NCBI RefSeq assembly: GCF_039614765.1
Contig: NZ_CP154879.1
Span: 2,666,001 to 2,730,000, forward strand
Length of the DNA: 64,000 bases
Direction: 5' to 3'
From: Castellaniella sp. MT123
GTDB taxonomy: Bacteria > Pseudomonadota > Gammaproteobacteria > Burkholderiales > Burkholderiaceae_B
Shown: one piece after another, positions 52,861-61,580 of the stretch
Layout of the letters: every line of letters begins with the position of its first letter
Position numbering within the stretch: position 1 is the stretch's first letter
Made by a program: the position numbers and the translations under genes
The notes under the pieces: generated by a model
Seen by the model: the letters and a program-made list of their open reading frames with translations, nothing else
Databases searched by the model: none
Told to the model about the DNA's origin: nothing

Positions 52861-53510
52861 CAGGCTCTCCCGAAACGCTGTTCGGCGTAGTGGCCCAGCA
52901 CCGACAGCACCCCGTTGATCAGCATGTAGGCCAGCCCTGCGATCAGGTAGGCCTCCAGTGGCCGGAAGGTGCTGGCCGCGACGTTCTGCGCGGTGCGGGT
53001 GATTTCCGCCACGCCCACCACCGAGATCAGGGCGGATGCCTTGATCAGCAGGATCATTTCATTGATCAGCGACGGCGTGGTCAGCTTCAACGCCTGGGGG
53101 ATCTCGATGCGGATCAGTGTGTGCGCGGGCGACAGGCCCACCATCTGCGCGGCCTCGATCTGGCCGCGCGGGATACCCAGGAAGCCGCCGCGCAGGATCT
53201 CGCCCAGATAGGCGCCTTCGCACAGCGAAATGGCGGCGATGGCCGCCACCAGGGGCGACACATTGATCCCCAGGGTGGGCAGAAAGTAGTACGCCAGCAT
53301 CAGTTGCACCAGCAGCGGCACCCCGCGAAACAGGAAGGTGTACAGATTGCCGCAGCGCCGCAGCCATGCCGATGGCGACAGGCAGGCGGTGACGACCAGG
53401 ACGGCGACGGCAAAGCCCAGCAGCAGCCCGATCACAGAGACGAAAATCGTCATCCGCGAGGCCTGCAGGATCAGGGGCAGGGTGTGCGCGAAGGTGCTGG
53501 CATCGAACAT
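52860..53510 (-). CDS. Polar amino acid ABC permease 1
   Basis: 216 residues from MFDASTFAHTLPLILQASRM at 53510, chosen because TTTGGAAG lies about 8 bases upstream; an ATG 12 bases earlier is possible. EAA loop AAQMVGLSPAHTLIRIEIPQ. Forms a heterodimer with permease 2. Confidence 0.9.
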   Translation of the reverse strand: MFDASTFAHTLPLILQASRMTIFVSVIGLLLGFAVAVLVVTACLSPSAWLRRCGNLYTFLFRGVPLLVQLMLAYYFLPTLGINVSPLVAAIAAISLCEGAYLGEILRGGFLGIPRGQIEAAQMVGLSPAHTLIRIEIPQALKLTTPSLINEMILLIKASALISVVGVAEITRTAQNVAASTFRPLEAYLIAGLAYMLINGVLSVLGHYAEQRFGRA

Positions 53511-53604
53511 GCGGGCTTCCAAAGAAAAGCGGGGCCTGCGCCCCGCGGCGATCGGGCGGTCAGGTCAGGCGACCGCCCGATGCGACAGGATGGAAACGGA
53601 CCGG

Positions 53605-54435
53605 TCAGACGTTGGGGACGAAGTCTTCCGTGGGCACCGGCATTTCCATGCCGAACCATTTTTCCTGCAGCGCCTTCAGGCGGCCGTCCTTGTGCATGGC
53701 CAGGATCACCTTGTCGATGGCGGTGATCAGCGAATCGCTGTCGGCGCCCTTGTGGCCCATGAAGGCGAAGTAGACCTTTTTCCCGATGCTGGGCTGAACC
53801 ACCGCGAACGTGTCGGGGCGTTCCTTCGCGGCCACGGCGATGTTGGTGATCGAATGGCCCACCGCCATGATGCGGCCATTGGCCAGGTCGGCATAGGCCT
53901 GGTTGAAGTCCACGTATTCGCGGATTTCAGGCACGGGTTTCAGGGTCTCGGCATAGGCCTTGGTCTGCGCCAGTTGCGAAGATCCGCGCTGGCTGCCAAT
54001 GATCTTGCCCGCCACCTGTTCGGGTTTGGTGAAGGCCTTGTTTTTGGCGCTCTTCAGGAAGGCCACCGTGCCGTCGGCGATGGGCAGGGTGAAGTGATAG
54101 CGTTCCTTGCGCGCCTTGGTGACGTTCAGCGGCCCGCCCACCATGTCGAATTTTTTCGCATCCAGGCCCGGCAGCACGCTGGCCCAGGGCAGGTCGATGA
54201 AGCGCACCTTCACGCCCAGGGCCTTGCCGACCTCGGCGAAGAATTCCTTGTTGAAGCCTTCCTGCTTGCCGTCTTTCAGGAAATCGAACGGCGGAAACTG
54301 CATTTCGGTGCCGACGACCAGTTCACCGGCCTTGTGCACGTCGGCCAGCTGGTCCGCCTGGGCGGGCAGGGTGAACGAGGCGGCGGCCAGGCAGCTGCTG
54401 GCCAGCAGCCATTTCAATGTCGGGGTAATGCGCAT
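53605..54435 (-). CDS. Periplasmic amino acid-binding protein of the ABC transporter (family 3)
   Basis: 276 residues from MRITPTLKWLLASSCLAAAS with signal peptide ending PAQADQ. Family 3 signature GTEMQFPPFDFLKDGKQEGF, then DMVGGPLNVTKARKERYHFT. Substrate may be histidine, urocanate or another small acid given the operator shared with hut genes. Heads the transporter-dehydrogenase operon. Confidence 0.92.
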   Translation of the reverse strand: MRITPTLKWLLASSCLAAASFTLPAQADQLADVHKAGELVVGTEMQFPPFDFLKDGKQEGFNKEFFAEVGKALGVKVRFIDLPWASVLPGLDAKKFDMVGGPLNVTKARKERYHFTLPIADGTVAFLKSAKNKAFTKPEQVAGKIIGSQRGSSQLAQTKAYAETLKPVPEIREYVDFNQAYADLANGRIMAVGHSITNIAVAAKERPDTFAVVQPSIGKKVYFAFMGHKGADSDSLITAIDKVILAMHKDGRLKALQEKWFGMEMPVPTEDFVPNV

Positions 54436-54509
54436 GGTGTGTCTCCTTGGTCGGCGGGACAGCGCGGGTGTGCCCCGATGCCGGAAATGATAGTGGATCT
54501 GCACGGTAT

Positions 54510-54550
54510 CCGGGCTTCTTGCGGCCCGTTGAAAAGTATATACATTTGCG
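54510..54550 (-). promoter_or_regulatory. Operator plus leader hairpin module, copy 1
   Basis: On the minus strand CGCAAATGTATATACTTTT is followed after three bases by GGGC-CGCAAGAA-GCCC, a small hairpin. It lies about 75 bases before the binding-protein start. Nearly the same 40 bases occur at 57069-57108 before the CoA transferase, so this is a duplicated promoter. TGTATATAC is the presumed HutC site. Confidence 0.65.
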
Positions 54551-54627
54551 ATGGGCTGTCAATCACCGAGAGCCCGGCCTGCGCGCGAATCCGCGTGAAT
54601 TAAGGGTAAATCCCAGGCGGTGGCAGG

Positions 54628-55770
54628 CTACGCCGCCAGCATGTGGCGGGCGATGATGGTGCGCTGGATCTCGGACGAACCCTCGTAGATGCGCAGGATC
54701 CGGGCGTCGCGCACGTAGCGCTCCAGCGGCATGTCACGGGTGTAGCCGTAGCCGCCATGGATCTGCAGGGCGCGGTCGGTGATGAAGCCGACGGCCTCGG
54801 ATGCAACCAGTTTCGCCATCGCGGATTCCAGGGAAAACCGCTCGCCCGATCCCCGCTTGTGGGTGGCCTGCAGCGTCAACGCCCAGGCGGCCTCCAGACG
54901 CAGCTTCATGTCGGCCAGCATCCATTGGATGCCTTGCTTCTCGGCCAGCGGTTCGCCGCCGATCAGGCGTTCCCTGGACCAGGACACGGCGGCCGCCAGC
55001 GCCGCTTCCGCAATGCCCAGGCTGGTGGCGGCCACATCCAGGCGGCTGTTGTCCAGCACCTTCATGGCGGTGCGAAACCCGCTGCCTTCCTCGCCCAGCC
55101 GCTGGGTCGCGGGCACCCGGCAATCCAGCGCCAGTTCGAAGGCATGGCCGCCCCGGATGCCCATGAGCTTTTCCGGTTGGGATATCTGCAGGCCAGGGGC
55201 GTCCTTGTCCACGACGAAGGCGCTGATGCCCCGGCTGCCCGCCTGGGCGTCGGTCTTGGCGTAGACCACGATGAAATCGGCCTCGCCCGCGTTCGAGATG
55301 AAATGCTTGACCCCGCTCAGGTGATAGTGGTCGCCATCGCGCCGCGCCCGGGTGCTCATGTCCGCCGGATTGGACCCGGCCCGGGGCTCGGTCAGGGCAA
55401 AGGCACCCAGGATGACGCCCTGGGCCGCCCGGGGCAGATAGCGCGCGCGCAAGGCGTCGTCGCCCCCGATCAGGACCGAGTCGGTGGCCAGGTAATGGGC
55501 GCCGATCATCGATGCCGTTGCCGCGCAGCAGCGGGCGATTTCGACGATGGCCAGCACCAGCGCGGTGGGACTGACCCCGGGGCCGCCCCAGCGTTCCGGC
55601 AGGTTCATGCCCATGACGCCCAGGGCCGACAGCCCGGGCAGGTGGCAGGTTGCCGATCGGGCCTGCTCGTCCAGTTCGGCGGCCAGGGGGGCGAGTTCAG
55701 CCGTTGCGTAGCGGCCGATGGCCGCAGCGATTTCCAGATCGTCGTCACTGACGCCCAGGCGTGGATTCAT
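54628..55770 (-). CDS. Acyl-CoA dehydrogenase
   Basis: 380 residues from MNPRLGVSDDDLEIAAAIGR. FAD-binding LTEPRAGSNPADMSTRA, HFISNAGEAD, and the C-terminal IHGGYGYTRDMPLERYVRDA with catalytic Glu in RIYEGSSEIQR. Short-chain type: oxidises an acyl-CoA at the alpha-beta bond, electrons to ETF. Second gene after the CoA transferase (34 bases), so the pair likely activates and desaturates one acid. Confidence 0.92.
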   Translation of the reverse strand: MNPRLGVSDDDLEIAAAIGRYATAELAPLAAELDEQARSATCHLPGLSALGVMGMNLPERWGGPGVSPTALVLAIVEIARCCAATASMIGAHYLATDSVLIGGDDALRARYLPRAAQGVILGAFALTEPRAGSNPADMSTRARRDGDHYHLSGVKHFISNAGEADFIVVYAKTDAQAGSRGISAFVVDKDAPGLQISQPEKLMGIRGGHAFELALDCRVPATQRLGEEGSGFRTAMKVLDNSRLDVAATSLGIAEAALAAAVSWSRERLIGGEPLAEKQGIQWMLADMKLRLEAAWALTLQATHKRGSGERFSLESAMAKLVASEAVGFITDRALQIHGGYGYTRDMPLERYVRDARILRIYEGSSEIQRTIIARHMLAA

Positions 55771-55804
55771 GGTGGTTCTCCGGTGTATTCCAATCAAGAC
55801 GGGT

Positions 55805-57016
55805 TCAGCGCCCAAAGACGCCCAGATCGCGCAACGCGCCGATTTTGTCCAGGCTCAGCCCCAGCAGATCATGCAGGATCGCGTCGGTGTCGGCGCCCAG
55901 ATCCGGCGCCGGGCGCGTCGGGCGCGTTTCCCAGGCGGAAAACCGGATCGGCTGATGCGGCAGCCGCAGACCCGCCAGATTCGGGTGGTCCACGTCCTGC
56001 AGCAGTTGGCGGGACTGCGCCTGGGCGCTGTCCAGCGCCTGGCGCACCGTCCAGATCGGCGCGGCGGGGATGGCGCTGGCCTCGAAGCGTTCGACCGCCT
56101 GGGCCACGGTCAGCGCCGCCGCCCAGGATTCGATGGCTTCGCGCAGCAGCGGCTCGTGTTGCGAGCGCTGCTCGTCGCTGGCGAAGCGGGGGTCGCGCGC
56201 CAGATCGTCGCGGCCGATGACCTGGGCGAACTGCGCAAACAGTTTGTTGTTCAGGATCGCCAGGACGAAATGCCCGTCCTCGGCCTGGTAGGCGCCAAAG
56301 GGGGCGGACAGCGGATGCCGGTTGCCCACCCGGTGGGCATCCAGGCCGGTGAACAGGTACCGCGCGACGGCGGTGACGGTAAACGACAGGGTGGCATCGA
56401 ACATCGCCGCGTCCACGTGGGTGCCCCGGCCGTCGCGGTCGCGGCCGATCAAGGCCGCCAGGGTGCCCCAGGATGCGAACAGGCCGCTGAGCACGTCGGT
56501 GATGGCTTCCCCGACCAGCGTGGGCGGGCCATCCGGGAAACCGGTGGATTCCATGATGCCGCTCATGGCCTGGATGATGATGTCGTAGGCGGGCCGATGG
56601 GCGGCCGGGCCATCCTGCCCGAAACCGGAAATGCTGGTGTAGACCAGGCGCGGGTTCAGTGCGCTGAGCGTGGCGTAGCCGATGCCCAGCTTGTCCGCCA
56701 CGCCCGGCCGGAAATTCTCGACCACGATGTCGACTTCGGGGACCAGCTGGTGCACCAGCGCCACCGCGTCGGGCTGTTTCAAGTCGAGCGCCAGGCTTTG
56801 TTTGTTGCGGTTGACGACGCTGAACAGCGCGCTGTGGCCGTCGCGCATCGGGCCGATGGCGCGGTAGTCGTCGCCCTGAGGGGGTTCGACCTTGATGATG
56901 TGCGCGCCCAGGTCCCCCAGCAGCGCGGTGCAAAAGGGGCCGGACAGCACCCGGGTGAAATCCAGCACGCGCAGGCCGTCCAGAGGGCCCGTGCTGGTCT
57001 GAGTGTCCTGCGCCAT
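55805..57016 (-). CDS. Class III CoA transferase (CaiB/BaiF family)
   Basis: 403 residues from MAQDTQTSTGPLDGLRVLDF at 57016, with GGAGA six bases upstream. RVLDFTRVLSGPFCTALLGDLGAHIIKVE is the conserved start; catalytic Asp is expected in VVENFRPGVADKLGIGY or the following block YTSISGFGQDGPAAHRPAYD. Moves CoA between carboxylic acids. First gene of an operon with the acyl-CoA dehydrogenase. Confidence 0.9.
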   Translation of the reverse strand: MAQDTQTSTGPLDGLRVLDFTRVLSGPFCTALLGDLGAHIIKVEPPQGDDYRAIGPMRDGHSALFSVVNRNKQSLALDLKQPDAVALVHQLVPEVDIVVENFRPGVADKLGIGYATLSALNPRLVYTSISGFGQDGPAAHRPAYDIIIQAMSGIMESTGFPDGPPTLVGEAITDVLSGLFASWGTLAALIGRDRDGRGTHVDAAMFDATLSFTVTAVARYLFTGLDAHRVGNRHPLSAPFGAYQAEDGHFVLAILNNKLFAQFAQVIGRDDLARDPRFASDEQRSQHEPLLREAIESWAAALTVAQAVERFEASAIPAAPIWTVRQALDSAQAQSRQLLQDVDHPNLAGLRLPHQPIRFSAWETRPTRPAPDLGADTDAILHDLLGLSLDKIGALRDLGVFGR

Positions 57017-57068
57017 ATCGTCTCCGTGGTGATTCATCACGGACCCGGGCCGCATGGCGGCGCCGGTT

Positions 57069-57108
57069 CCGGGCTTCTTGCGGCCCGGTAAAAGTATATA
57101 CATTTGCG
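57069..57108 (-). promoter_or_regulatory. Operator plus leader hairpin module, copy 2
   Basis: Minus strand CGCAAATGTATATACTTTT then CCGGGC-CGCAAGAA-GCCCGG (6-bp stem). Close duplicate of 54510-54550. Lies about 55 bases before the CoA transferase start and 40 bases after the hutC gene end. Confidence 0.65.
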
Positions 57109-57148
57109 CGGAGGTGTCAATCGCAGCCTGCGCCAGAGGGCCGGTCCG

Positions 57149-57877
57149 CTATGTCTGTCCTGCGAGCTTGTAGCGGTTGCCGGGGTACCACATCACCGCC
57201 TGAGAGGCGAACGCCCCGCCCGAAAATGTCATGCGGTCCAGCACTAGGCAGGGCTGTTCCACCGGGATGTCCAGCGGTTCGGCCACGTTCTTCGGGGGCA
57301 GTTTGACCTCGATCGTGTAGCGCCCGGAGGGCGCGGGCGCGGCGTGCATCAGGTATTCGTTGGGGGTCGTTTGCGACCAGTCCTGCTGCAGGTAATCCGG
57401 CAGGCGCCGGGCGTCGACCACGCGATCTTCCAGCTGGATGGGTTCCGCGTTTTCGTAATGCACGATGATCGAACGAAACAGCGGCGCGCCCACCGGCAGG
57501 TGAAAGCGCTGCGCCTGTGTCGTGGACACCTTGCTTTTTTCCAGCAGCAGCACGTGGCAGGAATGCTGGTGCCCCCGGTCCTGGATATCCTGGGCGATGC
57601 TGCGGATCTCGATCAGGGTGGACGGGATTTTCGCCGGCGCCACATAGGTGCCCGACCCCTGGTAGCGCAGCAGCACCTGGTCCGCCGTCAGTTCGCGCAG
57701 GGCGCGATGCACCGTCATGCGCGACACGCTGAATTGCTTGCACAGCGCCAGTTCGGTGGGGATCAGTTCGCCTTCCGTCCAGGCGCCACCGCGAATCTGC
57801 TGCAGGACGTAGTCCTTGATGCGCTGGTAGGCGGGCGTCGCCCGCGCGGTGGTCTCGGTCTGGGCCTGGCGGGGCAT
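57149..57877 (-). CDS. hutC: GntR-family histidine utilisation repressor HutC
   Basis: 242 residues. N-terminal winged helix ATPAYQRIKDYVLQQIRGGA and CKQFSVSRMTVHRALRELTA; C-terminal UTRA ligand domain with ALFRSIIVHYENAEPIQLED and LVLDRMTFSGG. HutC binds urocanate and releases its operators. Its gene precedes the CoA transferase on the same strand and is the best candidate for the GTATATAC/CTATAC sites in this window. Confidence 0.9.
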   Translation of the reverse strand: MPRQAQTETTARATPAYQRIKDYVLQQIRGGAWTEGELIPTELALCKQFSVSRMTVHRALRELTADQVLLRYQGSGTYVAPAKIPSTLIEIRSIAQDIQDRGHQHSCHVLLLEKSKVSTTQAQRFHLPVGAPLFRSIIVHYENAEPIQLEDRVVDARRLPDYLQQDWSQTTPNEYLMHAAPAPSGRYTIEVKLPPKNVAEPLDIPVEQPCLVLDRMTFSGGAFASQAVMWYPGNRYKLAGQT

Positions 57878-58108
57878 GTCGTGTTTCCTGTTCGTCGGAT
57901 AGGGCTATTCTATGCGACACCGTGCCGCATCCACGCGGATAGGTGTTTTCCCGGGATTATGCGTCAACCTTAAAGCACCTTATAGGGCTTTTCTGATAGC
58001 CGCCCGAAGGGGCGTCCGGTACATTGCTGAAAAACGTCTGAATCGCGCGCGGACCGTCGGGGACCCTGGGCGCGGCAGGCACATCAGAATGACATACTGG
58101 AGACAACC

Positions 58109-59593
58109 ATGAGCCATTCCGTCGCACCGGTCGATGAAGTGCTGCCGCTGGGCAAATTGACCGCGTTGGGCCTGCAGCACGTGCTGGTCATGTACGCCGG
58201 CGCCGTCGCCGTGCCCCTGATCATCGGCCGCGCCCTGAATCTGGATGCCCACGAGGTATCCCTGCTGATCGCCGCCGACCTGTTTGCCTGCGGCATCGCC
58301 ACCATCATCCAGTCCCTGGGCGCCACCCAGTGGTTCGGCATCAAGCTGCCCGTCATCATGGGCGTCAGCTTCGCGCCCGTCGGGCCGATGATCCACATCG
58401 CCCAGGGCAATCCGGGGCACGAGGGCGCGCAGCTGCTCTTTGGCACCATCATCGCGGCGGGGATCATCACCATGATCATCGCGCCCTGGATCAGCCGGCT
58501 GCTGCGGTTCTTTCCGCCCGTGGTCACCGGCACCATCATCGCCATCATCGGCATCACCCTGATGCGCGTCGGGATCAACTGGATCTTCGGCAACCCCTTC
58601 GGCCCCACGGCCCCGTCCGTCGTCGATCCGAACTACGTCGAATGGCTGAAGAACATCCAGGCCGCCACCGGCGCGCCCGGGTCGCCGCTGCCGGCCGTGC
58701 CGAAGGGGCTGTCGATCGTGCCCACCATCCCCAACCCCAAATACGCCAACCTGGCGGGGGTGGGCGTGGCCGCCGTCGTGCTGCTGTCCATTCTGGTGAT
58801 CGCCAAATTCGCCAAGGGATTCATGGCCAACATTGCCGTGCTGCTGGGCATCGTCGTCGGCGCCGTCGTCACGACCGCCATGGGCATCATGAACTTCGAC
58901 AAGGTCGCCAAGGCCAGCTGGTTGGATGTGGTCCTGCCCTTCCATTTCGGCATGCCCAAATTCGACTTCTGGATGATCCTGACCATGACGCTGGTCATGA
59001 TCGTGATCCTGATCGAATCCACCGGCATGTTCCTGGCCCTGTCCGACATGACGGGTAAAAAGATCGGCCAGAAGGACCTGGCGCGCGGCCTGCGCACCGA
59101 CGGCCTGGGCACGCTGATCGGCGGCATCTTCAACACCTTCCCGTATTCCAGCTTTTCGCAGAACGTGGGGCTGGTGGCGGTGACGGGGGTGCGCAGCCGC
59201 TTCGTCTGCGTGACCAGCGGCGTCATCCTGGTGATCCTGGGGCTGCTGCCCAAACTGGCGGCGCTGGTCGAATCGCTGCCCACGGTCGTGCTGGGCGGCG
59301 CCGGCATCGTCATGTTCGGGATGGTCACGGCCACCGGCATCCGCATCCTGGGCGGGGTGGACTTCAAGGACAACCGTCACAACGCCATGATCGTCGCCAT
59401 TTCCATCGGCATGGGCATGATCCCGGTGGTGGCCCCGCGCTTCATGCAGTGGACACCGACCGCCATCCATCCCCTGATCGAGTCCGGCATTCTGTTGACG
59501 TCGCTGTCGGCCGTGCTGCTGAACCTGTTCTTCAATGGCGCCTCGCACGACGCCAAGGCCGCGGCCGAGGCCGCGAAGCACGCGGAGGTGTGA
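58109..59593 (+). CDS. NCS2 purine/pyrimidine permease (xanthine/uracil family)
   Basis: 494 residues, about fourteen membrane segments. LGLQHVLVMYAGAVAVPLII starts TM1, the family signature is in ATQWFGIKLPVIMGVSFAPV and in NTFPYSSFSQNVGLVAVTGV. Likely xanthine or uric acid uptake by proton symport. SD TGGAGAC. Divergent from hutC with 231 bases between; no link with histidine is evident. Confidence 0.9.
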   Translation: MSHSVAPVDEVLPLGKLTALGLQHVLVMYAGAVAVPLIIGRALNLDAHEVSLLIAADLFACGIATIIQSLGATQWFGIKLPVIMGVSFAPVGPMIHIAQGNPGHEGAQLLFGTIIAAGIITMIIAPWISRLLRFFPPVVTGTIIAIIGITLMRVGINWIFGNPFGPTAPSVVDPNYVEWLKNIQAATGAPGSPLPAVPKGLSIVPTIPNPKYANLAGVGVAAVVLLSILVIAKFAKGFMANIAVLLGIVVGAVVTTAMGIMNFDKVAKASWLDVVLPFHFGMPKFDFWMILTMTLVMIVILIESTGMFLALSDMTGKKIGQKDLARGLRTDGLGTLIGGIFNTFPYSSFSQNVGLVAVTGVRSRFVCVTSGVILVILGLLPKLAALVESLPTVVLGGAGIVMFGMVTATGIRILGGVDFKDNRHNAMIVAISIGMGMIPVVAPRFMQWTPTAIHPLIESGILLTSLSAVLLNLFFNGASHDAKAAAEAAKHAEV

Positions 59594-59648
59594 TGGATCG
59601 AGCCGGGGCGGGGGCTCGGGCCCCCATTCCGGACTGCCTTGAACTCAA

Positions 59649-59682
59649 GATAGCCCGCTGCCGACAACGGTGGTGGGCTATC
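59649..59682. terminator. Hairpin after the NCS2 permease gene
   Basis: GATAGCCC / GGGCTATC, perfect 8-bp arms about 55 bases after the stop; no T tract follows. A second GC-rich hairpin (GGGGGCTCGGGCCCCC) stands just before it at about 59608. Confidence 0.45.
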
Positions 59683-59792
59683 CTGTCAGATGTGACTGAA
59701 TAATCAGTGTTGTCCTGACTGTTGGTGGTTTCTTCCTGGTATGGATGCGATAATGCCTGTATCCCGTCTTTGTCAGATGGGGTCCCCTCGCC

Positions 59793-60365
59793 ATGATTCA
59801 TCGACAACGCCTACTTAATACCATCGTGTTCTTTGCGCAGAACACGAAGTACTGCGGAAAAATCAAGCTCTTCAAGCTGCTGTACTTGCTCGATTTCGAG
59901 CACTTTCGGCAAACTGGCAAGAGCGTGACCGGCTACGCCTATCAGGCATGGAAATTCGGCCCCGTGCCAGTCGATCTGATGGAAGAATGGGAACAACCCG
60001 AGGCAGATCTGGCCGCTGTGATCGAGATCGTTCCAGAGACCATCATCGATTACACGCGTCAGACCGTCAGGCCGCGGGCTGGCGTTACGTTTGACGATCA
60101 GGATTTTTCTCCGCGTCAGTTGCGAATTATGCGGGATCTTGCTGACCGGTACCAAGATACTTGGTCACCCATCATGATCGATGTGACGCACACCCAAAAT
60201 GGTGCTTGGGATCGGGTTTGGCGCGGTGGCGAGGGCAGAAGCAATCCTATTCCTTACGAATTGGGGATCCCAGACGACGATCCCAATAAGTCAGCTGTTT
60301 TGGCTATCGCACAGGAACAGGCCATGTTTCAAGCTGCGCATCGCGCTGATTCGGCGGTTTGCTGA
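59793..60365 (+). CDS. panA: Panacea-domain antitoxin (DUF4065, PanA)
   Basis: 190 residues. IVFFAQNTKYCGKIKLFKLL followed by YLLDFEHFRQTGKSVTGYAY and WKFGPVPVDL is the Panacea/SocA/GepA signature. Panacea proteins are widespread antitoxins that pair with many unrelated toxins. The downstream gene starts four bases after the stop with GTG, as expected for a TA pair. G+C lower than the chromosomal mean. Confidence 0.82.
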   Translation: MIHRQRLLNTIVFFAQNTKYCGKIKLFKLLYLLDFEHFRQTGKSVTGYAYQAWKFGPVPVDLMEEWEQPEADLAAVIEIVPETIIDYTRQTVRPRAGVTFDDQDFSPRQLRIMRDLADRYQDTWSPIMIDVTHTQNGAWDRVWRGGEGRSNPIPYELGIPDDDPNKSAVLAIAQEQAMFQAAHRADSAVC

Positions 60366-60368
60366 TCT

Positions 60369-60815
60369 GTGCCGCATTTCAAGACCAACACGTTATGGCG
60401 GGATGCTCATTACTACCGGCATCCCGAAACCGGCGTCTTCATGCCGAAGTACGTGCTGATGTTGGCTGTCAGTCCGGACGCCAGTGATGCTTTGACAGCG
60501 GTGATGACCTCAAAGCCAAATGGTCTGCGTGAAAATCCGCCTTGCCAATTAGGAAATCCCAGGTCTGGCTATTTCTTGGGTATTCCAGGTCGGCCGCTGC
60601 TCAAACCGACATGGGTGGATTTCAATAGCCTGGTGGTGCAGGATATCCTGGATTTTCAGCGTAGATATCGTGATCGGGTCCTGAACGCCGAGCCGCTCGA
60701 ACTACCTGTGCAGCTCTTTTGCGGCCTGTTGCGATGTGTGGCCCGGTCCGAGGATTTGTCCCGCCGTCATCACGGGTGGGTGCTGGATGCGTTGGATATG
60801 TTCAAGGAAAGCTGA
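60369..60815 (+). CDS. Putative toxin partner of the Panacea antitoxin
   Basis: 148 residues, GTG start. PKYVLMLAVSPDASDALTAV and RSGYFLGIPGRPLLKPTWVD form beta-rich segments reminiscent of PemK/MazF-like toxins, but I cannot make a firm family call. The position directly behind panA, with almost no gap, makes a toxin role likely. No signal peptide or membrane helix. Confidence 0.55.
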   Translation: MPHFKTNTLWRDAHYYRHPETGVFMPKYVLMLAVSPDASDALTAVMTSKPNGLRENPPCQLGNPRSGYFLGIPGRPLLKPTWVDFNSLVVQDILDFQRRYRDRVLNAEPLELPVQLFCGLLRCVARSEDLSRRHHGWVLDALDMFKES

Positions 60816-60818
60816 GGC

Positions 60819-61364
60819 GTGTCGCATTCCACTGCCTGGTACGTCGCCCACACCAAGCCCCGCCAGGAATCCACCGCGCGGGAACAGCTGCTGCGCCAGG
60901 ACTTCGAGGTCTACCTGCCGCTATTCAAAGTCTTCAAAAAATCGCGCCCGGTCGCACGGCGCGTGGCGACTGCGGCGACCGACGCCGCTGTCACGCTGAC
61001 CGCCCACGAACCCATGTTCCCCCGTTACCTGTTCCTGCGCCCGACCCGGCCCACGCAGTCGCTGTCGGTCGTCCGGTCCACCGTCGGCGTCAGCCGGCTG
61101 GTGATGTTCGGCCATCAGCCCGCACAGCTGGCCGATGCCGCCGTGCAGGCCATCCGCCAGGCCGAAACCCTGCGCGAGACCGCTGATATCAACCAGATCA
61201 GTCCGTTCCAGGCCGGCATGTCCGTGCAGATCCAGGATTCCCCCCTGGCCGGCATCCAGGCCCTGGTGCAGGCCGTGTCCAAAGACCGTGTCACCCTATT
61301 GTTGAACATCCTGGGCCGCCCCCAGACCGTGCAGGTCGAATTTGGGCAGATCAGGCCGCTGTGA
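60819..61364 (+). CDS. NusG-family transcription antiterminator (RfaH-like)
   Basis: 181 residues, GTG start three bases after the previous stop. N-terminal NGN domain: WYVAHTKPRQESTAREQLLR, PMFPRYLFLRP, then VVRSTVGVSRLVMFGHQPAQ; C-terminal KOW part QAGMSVQIQDSPLAGIQALV. RfaH-type paralogues act on particular long operons. No such operon follows within the window; hicB debris begins right at its stop codon. Confidence 0.85.
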   Translation: MSHSTAWYVAHTKPRQESTAREQLLRQDFEVYLPLFKVFKKSRPVARRVATAATDAAVTLTAHEPMFPRYLFLRPTRPTQSLSVVRSTVGVSRLVMFGHQPAQLADAAVQAIRQAETLRETADINQISPFQAGMSVQIQDSPLAGIQALVQAVSKDRVTLLLNILGRPQTVQVEFGQIRPL

Positions 61365-61365
61365 G

Positions 61366-61524
61366 GAAAAGGCCCATCACCTGCAGTCTTGCACGGAACT
61401 GGGTGTCACACCCGATCAGCCTTTCAAGGGCAGCTTCAATGTCCGGGTCGGGGGCGATCTGCATCAGCAGGCCGCCTACGAGGCCCGTCGCCGAAGCACC
61501 GCCCTGAACGAACTGGTGATCTAG
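61366..61524 (+). pseudogene. HicB antitoxin fragment with premature stop
   Basis: GVTPDQPFKGSFNVRVGGDL followed by HQQAAYEARRRSTALNELVI is the C-terminal ribbon-helix-helix part of HicB. The N-terminal half is missing and a TAG stops the frame where the second copy (62808) has CAG. No hicA toxin is nearby. Confidence 0.8.
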
Positions 61525-61575
61525 GCCCTTAGAAACGAACTTAGCCTGACTTATCAATCCGCAGATAAGTTATCG
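61452..61575 (+). repeat. 124-bp direct repeat, copy 1
   Basis: Matches 62807-62930 at 113 of 124 positions (11 substitutions, no gaps). Contains the hicB 3' region. Ends 5 bases before the Rpn-like gene stop. Confidence 0.9.
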
Positions 61576-61580
61576 TTTGG

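Noticed and set aside
57980-59581. 533-residue minus-strand frame opposite the NCS2 permease.
   Set aside because: Composition is dominated by His, Asp, Gly and Gln, typical of the reverse strand of a GC-rich membrane protein gene.
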